Shown here: in pieces, positions 6,706 to 14,542 of the stretch
Layout: every line of letters starts with the position of its first letter
Position numbering within the stretch: the stretch's first letter is position 1
Assembly (NCBI GenBank): GCA_033763635.1
Contig: JANRKG010000320.1
Coordinates: forward strand, 1-14,812
DNA length: 14,812 bases
From: JANRKG01 sp033763635
Lineage (GTDB): Bacteria > Cyanobacteriota > Cyanobacteriia > GCF-001939115
Reading direction: 5' to 3'
Program-made: the position numbers and the translations under genes
The notes under the pieces: generated by a model
What the model was told of the DNA's origin: nothing
Databases searched by the model: none
The model's input: the letters and a program-made list of their open reading frames with translations, nothing else

Positions 6706-9362
6706 ACTTGCTGCGCGATCGTCTCTTGCATCGCAAGGCGAATCCCCTCTCTCCTTGCCATCCAGAGCGGTTGCCCAGTTTTGCACCCCTGGTGTTGGGG
6801 TTTACAGGAATTCTTTTGACATTAGAGATGCTGGGGGGGTGCCCTCCCCAGCTCTGGGTCGCGCCCGTGCTTTTTGCCTGGTTTACCCTCTATCCTCCGG
6901 GCAAGGGGATTGCTTTGATGAGTGGGGTGGGGGGGACGGGATGGCTGGTGGCCTGGAATGGAGACCTCCGCCACTTTCTGACCCTGTTGCTTGTGGGGCT
7001 GATTAGTCCGTTGGTGCGACGGAACTTGCTAGAACGGGAATGGCAAAGCGCCACCCAAACCATGCTGGCAAGCTTGACTCAAAATGAAACCACCGCCAGT
7101 CCTGAGCAAGCGATCGCCTATACCCTCACGACCCTCAAAACCTTTGCCTCTGCCGACGGGGCGATCGTCTTGCGTCAACTCGATGAGGTAACAGCCGAAG
7201 CCCTGATCTCCCTTCCAGAGAATGCCCTGCCCGATCGCCTCACGACTCCTGCCTTATTTGCCGAGGCGATCGTGGAAAACCGCTGTATTTATTACCCGGA
7301 TTATCCAGTAATCCCCACTGCCGCCGCCGTGTTGCTGGCGAAGGGGGTGCAGTCCGTTGCGGTGTTACCCCTTTCCCAGGAAGAACAGGTGCGGGGGGCG
7401 ATCGTGTTGTTCTGGTACACCTCAATTCAGTTTTCCCCCTTGCTTCAGCAGTTTTTAGAGTCTCTGCTGAAGGGAATGGGTAATCTGCTGCGTTTTCAGG
7501 AGATTACCTTACGGCTGGATCAGTTGCAGGCGCGGCTGCGGGCTATTCTGGAAACCATTCCCCAGGGGGTTGTATTTGTCGATGAGAGTGGGGAGGAGGG
7601 TTGGCTGAACCACGTTGCTGCGACCCAGCTTGGATTGCCGGAAGGGGCAGCGGAACCGATCGCGATCGCCCAGGCGATGACAGCCCTGCGGCTGAAGGCG
7701 GACAACCAGGAGGACATCACCCGACAGGCTGCCCAGTTTTTTACTCAGCCCCAGGTAGAAATTCGAGATTGGCAGTGGTTTTATCGCCAGCCCCAACGCC
7801 AGGTTTTAAGCCTTTCCAGTACCCCCATTTACCTGCGTCACCTCCCCGGTCGCCTGTGGGTGATTGACGATATCACCGAGCGTTGGGAAGCGGATGTGGC
7901 GATGCAACAGGCTAAAGAGATGGCAGAATCCGCAAATCGGGCCAAGAGCGAATTCCTGGCAAACATGAGCCATGAACTGCGAACGCCCCTTAATGGCATT
8001 CTCGGTTACACCCAAATTTTGAAAAAATCAACAAATTTGACGGAACAACAACGCAACGGGTTAGAGATTATTCACCAGAGTGGTGAACATTTGTTGACGC
8101 TCATTAACGATGTTTTAGATCTGTCAAAGATTGAAGCTCGAAAGATGGAATTGCATCCCCATGACTTCCACTTTTTTGCTTTTTTAGAAAATTTGGTGCA
8201 GATGTTCAAAGTCCGCGCCCGTCAAGAGATTACTTTTGTGTATGAACCGATTGCCCCGTTACCCAAATTTGTTTGGGCAGATGAAAAGCGGTTGCGTCAG
8301 GTATTGCTCAATTTGTTGAGCAATGCCATTAAATTCACGGAACAGGGGCGGGTGATATTCCGTGTAAAACCTGTTGAGGATGACTTGCAACTGGATTTAG
8401 CAAAACTGCGATTTGAGGTAGAGGACACAGGAGTTGGCATTTCTCCAGAACAGTTAGACACAATTTTTCTCCCCTTTCAGCAAGCGGGGGAAAAACAACG
8501 ACAGACCGAAGGAACGGGGTTAGGACTAACCATTACCCGTCAATTGGTGCAGTTAATGGGTAGCGAGATTCAGGTTGTGAGCCAGCCAGGGAAGGGGAGT
8601 ACATTCTGGTTTGATGTCGTTCTCCCAGAGATCACAAATCATGGCGGGATGACTGTTTCCCGCCCGCCTCTGATTGTTGGGTATGAAGGTCAACGCTGCA
8701 AAGTATTAGTGGTAGATAACCAGTGGGAAAACCGTGCGGTTCTCTTAGGGTTATTACAACCGTTGGGGTTTGAAACACTGGAGGCCGTGGACGGACAGGA
8801 CGGACTGAACAAGGCGGATGAGTTTATGCCAGATGCCATCTTAATGGATCTGGTGATGCCCGTGATGGATGGCTTTGAGGCCATTCGGCGGTTGCGATCG
8901 TCCCCCACCCTAAAGGACGTTGTAATCATCGCCGTTTCTGCTAGCACCCTGGATTTTGATCAGGAAACCAGTCGGCGGGCAGGTTGTAACGGATTTTTGC
9001 CTAAACCTGTTCACGAAGCAGAACTTTTGGAGCATTTACAGACCTATCTTGATCTGGCATGGATTTATCAGCAACCGGAAGAGAAACCACAGAGATGGGA
9101 AACAGGGGAGGTGATGACAACCGCAAAGACCCCGATCGCATTTTCCGATACCCTGGCACTGTTACCTGCTCGCTCTGAATTGGATATTCTGCTGGATCTT
9201 GCGATGCAGGGAGATTTACAGGGCATTATGGATCATATAGACCACCTGGAGCAGTTTGATGAACGCTGGCTCTCTTTGACTCGCCCCCTGGCTCAATTGG
9301 TGCGAGGCTTTGAGGAACAGCAGGTTTTAGAACTGATTCGCCAGTATCGAGATCGGCTATGA
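6690..9362 (+). CDS. Membrane hybrid histidine kinase (TM-GAF-PAS-HisKA-HATPase-REC)
   Basis: 890 residues. Hydrophobic helices lie at about 31-50, 54-69, 72-90 and 93-110, then a GAF-like region (about 120-270), a PAS-like region (280-395, ending in WVIDDITERW), HisKA with His428 in NMSHELRTPLNG, and HATPase with N545 (N box), DTGVGI (579-584) and GTGLGL (608-613). The receiver (669-785) has phospho-acceptor Asp720 in LMDLVMP, Ser750 and Lys772. A helical tail (815-890) resembles extensions seen after receivers in other cyanobacterial hybrid kinases; it has no evident Hpt histidine motif. One residue of the receiver's metal-binding acidic pair is Asn (VVDNQ, 674-678), so magnesium binding may differ. 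The start overlaps the rsbQ-like stop and the end overlaps the next gene through ATGA, indicating translational coupling. The hydrolase probably feeds a signal to the PAS or GAF domain (inference). Confidence 0.9.
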   Translation: MFSRLNLLRDRLLHRKANPLSPCHPERLPSFAPLVLGFTGILLTLEMLGGCPPQLWVAPVLFAWFTLYPPGKGIALMSGVGGTGWLVAWNGDLRHFLTLLLVGLISPLVRRNLLEREWQSATQTMLASLTQNETTASPEQAIAYTLTTLKTFASADGAIVLRQLDEVTAEALISLPENALPDRLTTPALFAEAIVENRCIYYPDYPVIPTAAAVLLAKGVQSVAVLPLSQEEQVRGAIVLFWYTSIQFSPLLQQFLESLLKGMGNLLRFQEITLRLDQLQARLRAILETIPQGVVFVDESGEEGWLNHVAATQLGLPEGAAEPIAIAQAMTALRLKADNQEDITRQAAQFFTQPQVEIRDWQWFYRQPQRQVLSLSSTPIYLRHLPGRLWVIDDITERWEADVAMQQAKEMAESANRAKSEFLANMSHELRTPLNGILGYTQILKKSTNLTEQQRNGLEIIHQSGEHLLTLINDVLDLSKIEARKMELHPHDFHFFAFLENLVQMFKVRARQEITFVYEPIAPLPKFVWADEKRLRQVLLNLLSNAIKFTEQGRVIFRVKPVEDDLQLDLAKLRFEVEDTGVGISPEQLDTIFLPFQQAGEKQRQTEGTGLGLTITRQLVQLMGSEIQVVSQPGKGSTFWFDVVLPEITNHGGMTVSRPPLIVGYEGQRCKVLVVDNQWENRAVLLGLLQPLGFETLEAVDGQDGLNKADEFMPDAILMDLVMPVMDGFEAIRRLRSSPTLKDVVIIAVSASTLDFDQETSRRAGCNGFLPKPVHEAELLEHLQTYLDLAWIYQQPEEKPQRWETGEVMTTAKTPIAFSDTLALLPARSELDILLDLAMQGDLQGIMDHIDHLEQFDERWLSLTRPLAQLVRGFEEQQVLELIRQYRDRL

Positions 9363-11317
9363 ACTCTGTTACGCCATCGACAATTCTGATTGTTGACGAT
9401 ACACCAGCCAACTTAAACGTCCTGTTTGATTTTTTGCGGGATTCGGGATTTAAGGTGCTGGTGGCTCAGAGCGGCAAGAGCGCACTTCAAAAGGTTGAGT
9501 ATGCTAAACCCGACTTGATTTTGCTAGATATTTTAATGCCCGATATGGATGGGTTTGAAACCTGTCAGATCTTGAAATCCCAGCCCTCTACTCAAGATAC
9601 GCCGATCATCTTTATGACGGCCCTTTCAGAAACGGTGGATAAGGTCAAGGGCTTACGATTGGGGGCAGTGGACTACATCACCAAACCCTTTCAACAGGAA
9701 GAAGTGTTAGCGCGAATTCAACTTCATCTGAAGCTGCGAACCCTCACCCGTCAGGTTCAGAATCAGAATACCCAGCTTGAACAGCAAATGCAGGAACGCA
9801 TTCAAGTTGAAAAAAGGCTGCGGCAACGGGAGGCGCAGTTGCAACTGATTACAGATGCCCTCCCGGTCATGATTTCCTACATTGATCGCGACCACTGCTA
9901 TCGCTTTGTCAATCGAGGGTATGAAGATTGGTTTCAACGTCCCCGTGCAGCAATTCAGAATCAGCACTTGCGGGATTTGATGGGCGATGCGCTCTATCAA
10001 GAACTCTTGCCCAATCTGAACCAGGCGATGGAAGGTCATCTGGTGACGTTTGAAAATGCGTTATCCCGTGAGGGTCACATCCATAACTTTGAAATCACGT
10101 ATATTCCCCATTTTGATGGGGAGGAAGTGCGGGGCATCTATGTTTTAATTCAAGATGTGACGGAAAGGAAACAATTGGAAAGACAGTTGCTTCGATCGCA
10201 GCGCATGGAAAGTTTGGGCACCTTAGCGAGCGGCATTGCCCACGATCTCAACAACGTGCTAACGCCCATTCTGATGTCTGTCCAACTCCTGTCGATGAAA
10301 TATCAAGATCAACAAAGTCAACAATGGCTGGAGTTACTTGAAAGCAATACAAAACGGGGGGCAGATCTCATTCGTCAGGTGATGTCATTCGTGCGTGGGA
10401 TTGAAGGAAAACATATCCTTCTGCAACCGGAGTATTTAATTTGGGAAATCAAACAGATGGTGGAAGAAACATTTCCCAAATCCATTAAAATTTCAACGTA
10501 TGTTGCACCCAATCTGTGGGCTGTTTCTGGCGACTCAACCCAATTACATCAGGTCTTGATGAATTTGTGTGTCAATGGGCGGGATGCCATGCCCAAGGGG
10601 GGGCAGCTTACCCTTTCGGCTGAAAATTTAGAAATTGATGCCGCATTTCTACAAACCCATCCAGAAGCCAGAATTGGAAGCTATATCCAACTGTCTATTG
10701 CCGATACGGGCGCAGGCATTCCTCCTGAAATTATCGATCGCATCTTTGAACCTTTCTTTACGACGAAAGAACCGGGTAAAGGGACTGGGTTGGGCCTATC
10801 AACCGTGAGCGGCATTGTCAGAAGCCACGGGGGATTCATCACCGTTTCGAGTGAACTGAATCAGGGGACTCAGTTTAATGTGTTCTTACCCGCGATTGCT
10901 CCCCTCAAGAGTCATCAATTGGAAGAGGAAACATTACCGATCGGGCATGGAGAAACGGTTTTGATTGTGGACGATGAAGCAGCCATTCGGTCGATCACCC
11001 AAACTTCTTTAGAAGCGCATGGCTATCAGACTCTAACCGCCAATGATGGCGTAGAAGCGATTGCCCTATACATGCAGCATCCCAAGGAGATTGACCTTGT
11101 GATTGTCGATATGATGATGCCTTCTATGGATGGATCGTTAGCCATTCGTGCCCTAAAAGCCATTAATCCTGAGGTTCGCATTATTGCTGTGAGTGGTTTG
11201 GTGGCGAGTGAAGTGGGTTCAGACGTGACAGACCCCAATGTTCTCGCTTTTCTGCCAAAACCGTTTACCACAAAAGATTTGTTGACGACCCTTAGTGAAA
11301 TTGCAAAACCATCTTAA
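9359..11317 (+). CDS. Double-receiver histidine kinase (REC-PAS-kinase-REC)
   Basis: 652 residues, apparently soluble. The N-terminal receiver (8-125) has Asp13/Asp14, phospho-acceptor Asp57 in LLDILMP, Thr87 and Lys109. A coiled-coil-like stretch (126-160) leads to a PAS domain (about 161-268, ending IQDVTERK). The kinase core has His295 in SGIAHDLNN, the NtrB/CckA-like type of phosphorylation motif, then the N box near 402-410, ADTGAGI (448-454) and GTGLGLS (475-481). The second receiver (533-648) has Asp538/Asp539, Asp584 in IVDMMMP, Ser612 and Lys634. All catalytic residues are present. It is joined to the upstream kinase by an ATGA overlap. A likely relay is upstream kinase to this N-terminal receiver, then autokinase to the C-terminal receiver, but no output protein is in the operon. 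It lies tail-to-tail with the VWA-macro gene. Confidence 0.9.
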   Translation: MNSVTPSTILIVDDTPANLNVLFDFLRDSGFKVLVAQSGKSALQKVEYAKPDLILLDILMPDMDGFETCQILKSQPSTQDTPIIFMTALSETVDKVKGLRLGAVDYITKPFQQEEVLARIQLHLKLRTLTRQVQNQNTQLEQQMQERIQVEKRLRQREAQLQLITDALPVMISYIDRDHCYRFVNRGYEDWFQRPRAAIQNQHLRDLMGDALYQELLPNLNQAMEGHLVTFENALSREGHIHNFEITYIPHFDGEEVRGIYVLIQDVTERKQLERQLLRSQRMESLGTLASGIAHDLNNVLTPILMSVQLLSMKYQDQQSQQWLELLESNTKRGADLIRQVMSFVRGIEGKHILLQPEYLIWEIKQMVEETFPKSIKISTYVAPNLWAVSGDSTQLHQVLMNLCVNGRDAMPKGGQLTLSAENLEIDAAFLQTHPEARIGSYIQLSIADTGAGIPPEIIDRIFEPFFTTKEPGKGTGLGLSTVSGIVRSHGGFITVSSELNQGTQFNVFLPAIAPLKSHQLEEETLPIGHGETVLIVDDEAAIRSITQTSLEAHGYQTLTANDGVEAIALYMQHPKEIDLVIVDMMMPSMDGSLAIRALKAINPEVRIIAVSGLVASEVGSDVTDPNVLAFLPKPFTTKDLLTTLSEIAKPS

Positions 11318-11411
11318 TAGGTTTCCAGGATTGAGCGAAGTAGCAGCTTGTGAAGTACTTCTGGAATGTCAAAACGACGAAAGCCTGGATGAATCTGCTG
11401 GCAGCTTTCAT
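11318..11411. terminator. Convergent gap with a weak possible terminator
   Basis: This 94-nt gap separates two convergent operons. GAAAGC (about 11379) can pair with GCTTTC (about 11404) across a roughly 20-nt loop. There is no T-tract, so termination is not well supported; read-through antisense transcription between the operons is possible. Confidence 0.2.
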
Positions 11412-13169
11412 CTACTGCCAACCTGCAATTCTTTCAAACTCCGTTTGGTAAACTTGCAGGGTCTTCTCATCCCTACAAACTAATAGCACTTGCCCGATCG
11501 CAGTTGTACCAAACAAAAATCGTCCAGTGGTCTCAAAGGCAATACGGGCAGCCACGTCCACTGGAAATCCTAAAGCATCGATGCCGATCGCAGGAAAGGC
11601 GACCGACCGGGCACCTTCCATCAGTGCCATTGTTAGACAGTTTTCATAACATTGAGCTAACGCCTGAGTTTCTCCCCGGTTTCCGCCCTCCCAGCGAGGG
11701 CAAACAGTGTGAATTACCCATTTCGCTGGCAGGTTAAATCCAGGTGTGGCTTTAGCATCCCCTTCCGCACATCCGTTTAACTGCTGACAGGCAACTTCTA
11801 ATTCAGGTCCAGCCGCTTGATGAATGGCACTCGAAATCGCCCCATGTTTCGATAAAGATTGATCCGTTGAATTCACAATCGCGTCCACCCGTTGTTGGGT
11901 AATGTCTCCTAATATCGGACGAAAGGCATAGCGGAGGTTTGTGTGTCCACTACTGCGCCTGCGGCTGCGGGAATACGATTGTTGCTCAGACATCTTGCGA
12001 TAACTGGCAACGCGATTCTGTTGTAATTCTTGATTCAGGTCGTCTAATGCGGCAGCTTCTGGAGTGGACATCGGCAAATTAAAGCTTAAGATGTCTGCTT
12101 TCGCCTGTTGCAAGACCTGGCCAGCCGCCTCCATCTCCCCCCGATCAACCAGTCGGACTGCTTCTTTCTTCGCCCGTGCCGTCATCATTAACGCCACTTG
12201 TTGCTGTACCTCTTGATTGAAGGGAAACTCCTCCAACTGACTGAAAGGCACCCCCGGTAATCGGAAAGAACTTTCCACCTCCTGAAGTTGTTTCGCTTTG
12301 TCCTGCCAACTCAGACGCACCCTCAATAGATCCCCTGCTTGTGCCATCGCGGGCACCTTGAGCCGCAGCACAACTTCTTGCGGACTTCCTGCTACCAGAT
12401 TCGGTAACTGAAATCGTCCCTGACTATCGACAGTCAAATCATTCAAAACATCCGCAACTACAACGTCTCCCTGGGGTTCCAGGTTCAGTCGGACGATCGT
12501 ACCCAGGGTCGCTGCCAACCCCTGTAACTCTTGCTCGAAAATGGTAGGTAACTGTTCCGGGGAAGCAATGTAGTAGTAGTTGCCATCCCCACTGTTTGCC
12601 ATTGCAGTCAGGAGATCTTCGTCGTAATCATCCCCTACGCCCATTGTGGAAGTGCTCACTCCCCGTTTTGCCAGACCATGCACATCATTGGCGATCGTAT
12701 CTGGATTGGTTTCTCCCACATTTGCTAAACCATCGGAGAGCAGAATGACTCGATTGAGTTGGGCACTCAAGTTTTGACTGGTCTGCATACCGCCCTGCAC
12801 CCAACCGCTATGCAAAGCAGTGCTCCCTCCGGGCTGTATTTGCTGCACCAGTCGCAGTAAGCTGGCTTTGTTATTGGCGGTTGTATTGGCAACCAGGGGT
12901 TGCACCCGATCATCAAAGATCGTGATACTGATGCGATCGCTGGCTAGAAGCTGCTCAATGGCGTAACAAACGGCCTGTCGAGCATAGTCAATTTTTTTGC
13001 CAGTCATTGAACCGGAGCGATCGATAACAAAACCAAGATTCAAGCTGGGACGTGCGGGTTGCACTTCTAATTGAGGGGGTGTAATCCGCAACAGCACATC
13101 GAGAGTAGTTGCCCGATCCGAAGCAACCACGGGGCGTAAAGGAATAAATGCAATTTGGGGTAAGGTCAT
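11412..13169 (-). CDS. von Willebrand factor A - macro domain fusion protein
   Basis: 585 residues. A VWA domain covers about 42-220 with a complete metal-ion-dependent adhesion site: DRSGS (Asp50, Ser52, Ser54), Thr117 in GGSTAL and Asp146 in LLSDG. A beta-rich region and a helical segment (about 325-395) follow, then a basic Ser/Arg linker (399-408, SRSRRRSS). The C-terminus (418-580) is a macro domain: GDITQQRVDAIVN (421-433), AIHQAAGPELE, a central LPAKWVIHTV (480-489) and AFPAIGIDALGFP (524-536). The usual NAAN and GGGVDGAI elements read NSTD (433-436) and KHGAISSAI (441-449), so ADP-ribose hydrolase or deacetylase activity is doubtful; it may be a reader or have lost ligand binding. No signal peptide is seen, so it is cytoplasmic. 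It overlaps the MerR-like gene by ATGA, with GGAG 9 nt upstream. Confidence 0.85.
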   Translation of the reverse strand: MTLPQIAFIPLRPVVASDRATTLDVLLRITPPQLEVQPARPSLNLGFVIDRSGSMTGKKIDYARQAVCYAIEQLLASDRISITIFDDRVQPLVANTTANNKASLLRLVQQIQPGGSTALHSGWVQGGMQTSQNLSAQLNRVILLSDGLANVGETNPDTIANDVHGLAKRGVSTSTMGVGDDYDEDLLTAMANSGDGNYYYIASPEQLPTIFEQELQGLAATLGTIVRLNLEPQGDVVVADVLNDLTVDSQGRFQLPNLVAGSPQEVVLRLKVPAMAQAGDLLRVRLSWQDKAKQLQEVESSFRLPGVPFSQLEEFPFNQEVQQQVALMMTARAKKEAVRLVDRGEMEAAGQVLQQAKADILSFNLPMSTPEAAALDDLNQELQQNRVASYRKMSEQQSYSRSRRRSSGHTNLRYAFRPILGDITQQRVDAIVNSTDQSLSKHGAISSAIHQAAGPELEVACQQLNGCAEGDAKATPGFNLPAKWVIHTVCPRWEGGNRGETQALAQCYENCLTMALMEGARSVAFPAIGIDALGFPVDVAARIAFETTGRFLFGTTAIGQVLLVCRDEKTLQVYQTEFERIAGWQ

Positions 13170-13843
13170 TTTGAGGATCTCCGCGTTGCGACGAAGGTAA
13201 ACAGAATTTGGCGAATCAATTGCAATAGACTTTGTTGCTCTTGTCCACTACTGGGGTAAACGAAATCATGACGAATGTGCAGTTCTAAACCGGGTAACAC
13301 TTCTACTCTTGTCCATTTAGCAGAAATAAAGGGTTGAGCAGAGGTAGAGGGTTCCAGGGGGGGGGAAGGAGAAGGGACAGGTGAAACGGGGATGGGCAGA
13401 ACAGCAGGTACGGAAGGGGGCGGCTTCGATAGTGAAGTCTGTCGTTGCTGGACTTGTTGTAAAAAAGCTAGGGCAGGATTTGCGGGAGTAACTGTTAGCT
13501 GCACCCCACCCTGTAATAATTCCTCCAGTTCTTGATTCGTTTTAGAGATTGCCAGTTTGTTGATGGCGCTGGCTCCGTATCCCTCAGCCAGTAATCGCCG
13601 CACCAGCAATAGTTGTAGAAGATGACGATAGAGATATCGAGCTTCTCGTCCTTCTTTTAGGGGTTCATCCAGCATCCCCTGGCTGGCATAGTGCCTGACC
13701 AATCGGGGAGTCACATCCTCGCGTACACGAGTATGGGCTTTTTCCTCTGGGAGAAACTGGGGCAGGAACTGGTTTGCAACCTGCACCAATTCCTCTAGGG
13801 ACCAGTTAGGTGCCTCTAGAGCAAGCTCTTGTAAGGTTTTCAT
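13166..13843 (-). CDS. MerR-like transcriptional regulator paired with the VWA-macro gene
   Basis: 225 residues. Residues about 44-98 form a MerR-type winged helix-turn-helix: VTPRLVRHYASQGMLDEP, then a wing with GREARYLYRHLLQLL and RRLLAEGYGASAINKLA. The recognition helix comes later than in classical MerR proteins because of an N-terminal extension (1-43). A Pro/Ser-rich linker (about 140-165) leads to a small C-terminal domain (171-220, WTRVEVLPGLELHIRHDF). No MerR metal-binding cysteines are present, so a metal sensor is unlikely. Gene coupling to the VWA-macro protein suggests it controls that operon, possibly sensing through the C-terminal domain. The linker is encoded partly by a run of nine C on the coding strand (13357-13365), a potential slippage site. 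The start codon sits just downstream of a dyad-containing promoter with almost no leader. Confidence 0.75.
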   Translation of the reverse strand: MKTLQELALEAPNWSLEELVQVANQFLPQFLPEEKAHTRVREDVTPRLVRHYASQGMLDEPLKEGREARYLYRHLLQLLLVRRLLAEGYGASAINKLAISKTNQELEELLQGGVQLTVTPANPALAFLQQVQQRQTSLSKPPPSVPAVLPIPVSPVPSPSPPLEPSTSAQPFISAKWTRVEVLPGLELHIRHDFVYPSSGQEQQSLLQLIRQILFTFVATRRSSK

Positions 13844-13849
13844 ATTCCG

Positions 13850-13878
13850 ATACTATCGATGCCAACTCTAATTGTCAA
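13850..13878 (-). promoter_or_regulatory. Predicted promoter of the MerR-VWA-macro operon
   Basis: On the minus strand a consensus -35 TTGACA (13878-13873) is followed, after exactly 17 bp, by TAGTAT (13855-13850; 4 of 6 to TATAAT). Transcription would begin at about the A of the ATG (13843), implying a leaderless or nearly leaderless mRNA. Confidence 0.5.
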
Positions 13879-13892
13879 TATCAATTAGAGTT
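13864..13892. promoter_or_regulatory. Perfect 11-bp inverted-repeat operator upstream of the MerR-like gene
   Basis: AACTCTAATTG (13864-13874) pairs with CAATTAGAGTT (13882-13892) around a 7-bp spacer. The spacer and one arm end contain the -35 hexamer of the predicted promoter. A protein bound here would cover the -35 region, so autorepression by the MerR-like protein is the simplest inference. Classical MerR sites instead lie between -35 and -10. Confidence 0.7.
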
Positions 13893-14193
13893 AAAAATGC
13901 TTGCGTGAATTTGAGGTGAATAATTCATCCTTGAAGCGAAGCTGTTACTAGATTCTATGCAACTGAGGTCTTTACGGATTCGTACTTTTCGCTGCTCAGG
14001 GTAAAAATACTCACTAGATTTTTGTTGATCTCACACCCCCAAAAGCTTTCTAAACGTGCTATATTCAACTTTAGAGAATAGATATCGGTTAGCAACATTT
14101 GTTTCTAGTATTAACGAGTTTTCACGTTTTTCCATTGACAGACTTCTCTCCGAAAATTTCCTCTACACATCCTTTATTTTTTGGAGAAAAACT
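13893..14193 (+). promoter_or_regulatory. Promoter region and long leader of the RNA-binding protein gene
   Basis: No separate gene. A -10-like TATATT lies at 14060-14065 with no obvious -35, which would give a leader of about 120 nt. The leader is A/T rich and ends with GGAG at 14183-14186. Cyanobacterial rbp genes are known to be cold-induced with leader-dependent control; that this leader does so is inference. An open frame from 14056 runs through the leader into the gene, but its extra 46 residues do not resemble an RRM protein. A TGAATAATTCA palindrome lies near 13916-13926. Confidence 0.4.
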
Positions 14194-14499
14194 ATGTCAA
14201 TCTATGTAGGCAATCTGTCCTATGATGTTACTGATGCTGATTTGACTGCTGTATTTGCAGAATATGGATCTGTAAAGCGAGTCCAGCTTCCCATAGACCG
14301 TGAAACGGGTCGTATGCGTGGCTTTGGTTTTGTAGAAATGAGTGCAGATTCTGAGGAAACGACTGCCATTGAAGCCCTAGACGGTGCGGAGTGGATGGGG
14401 CGTGATTTGAAGGTCAATAAAGCCAAGCCTCGTGAAGATCGCGGCGGTTCCTTCGGTGGCGATCGCAGAAGTGGTAAAAACTTCTCTCGTAGCTACTAA
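14194..14499 (+). CDS. Cyanobacterial RRM-type RNA-binding protein (Rbp)
   Basis: 101 residues with one RNA recognition motif. RNP2 is IYVGNL (3-8) and RNP1 is RGFGFVEM (42-49); the rest follows the usual beta-alpha-beta order, with LPIDRETGRMRG leading into RNP1 and a closing strand DLKVNKAKPR (71-80). A short Gly/Arg/Ser-rich tail (83-101) follows, as in the Rbp proteins of cyanobacteria. These proteins bind single-stranded RNA and are commonly cold-induced. The start is the ATG at 14194, supported by GGAG 7 nt upstream and by the family's normal N-terminus MSIYVGNL; the longer frame from 14056 is rejected. Monocistronic, with a strong terminator after it. Confidence 0.93.
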   Translation: MSIYVGNLSYDVTDADLTAVFAEYGSVKRVQLPIDRETGRMRGFGFVEMSADSEETTAIEALDGAEWMGRDLKVNKAKPREDRGGSFGGDRRSGKNFSRSY

Positions 14500-14515
14500 G
14501 CATTAAGGCTGAAGG

Positions 14516-14538
14516 GGTCTGGCTGTAGAGGTCAGACC
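14516..14538 (+). terminator. Small hairpin after the Rbp gene
   Basis: GGTCTG (14516-14521) pairs with CAGACC (14533-14538) around an 11-nt loop. It stands just before the main terminator and may stabilise the transcript end. Confidence 0.35.
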
Positions 14539-14542
14539 TAAC

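Noticed and set aside
5884..13843. A single pathway linking the hydrolase-kinase operon with the MerR-VWA-macro operon
   Set aside because: The two units converge and have separate control regions; proximity alone does not support a shared pathway.
14056..14193. 46-residue N-terminal extension of the RNA-binding protein
   Set aside because: The family begins with MSIYVGNL, a good ribosome site precedes 14194, and the upstream part is A/T-rich leader.
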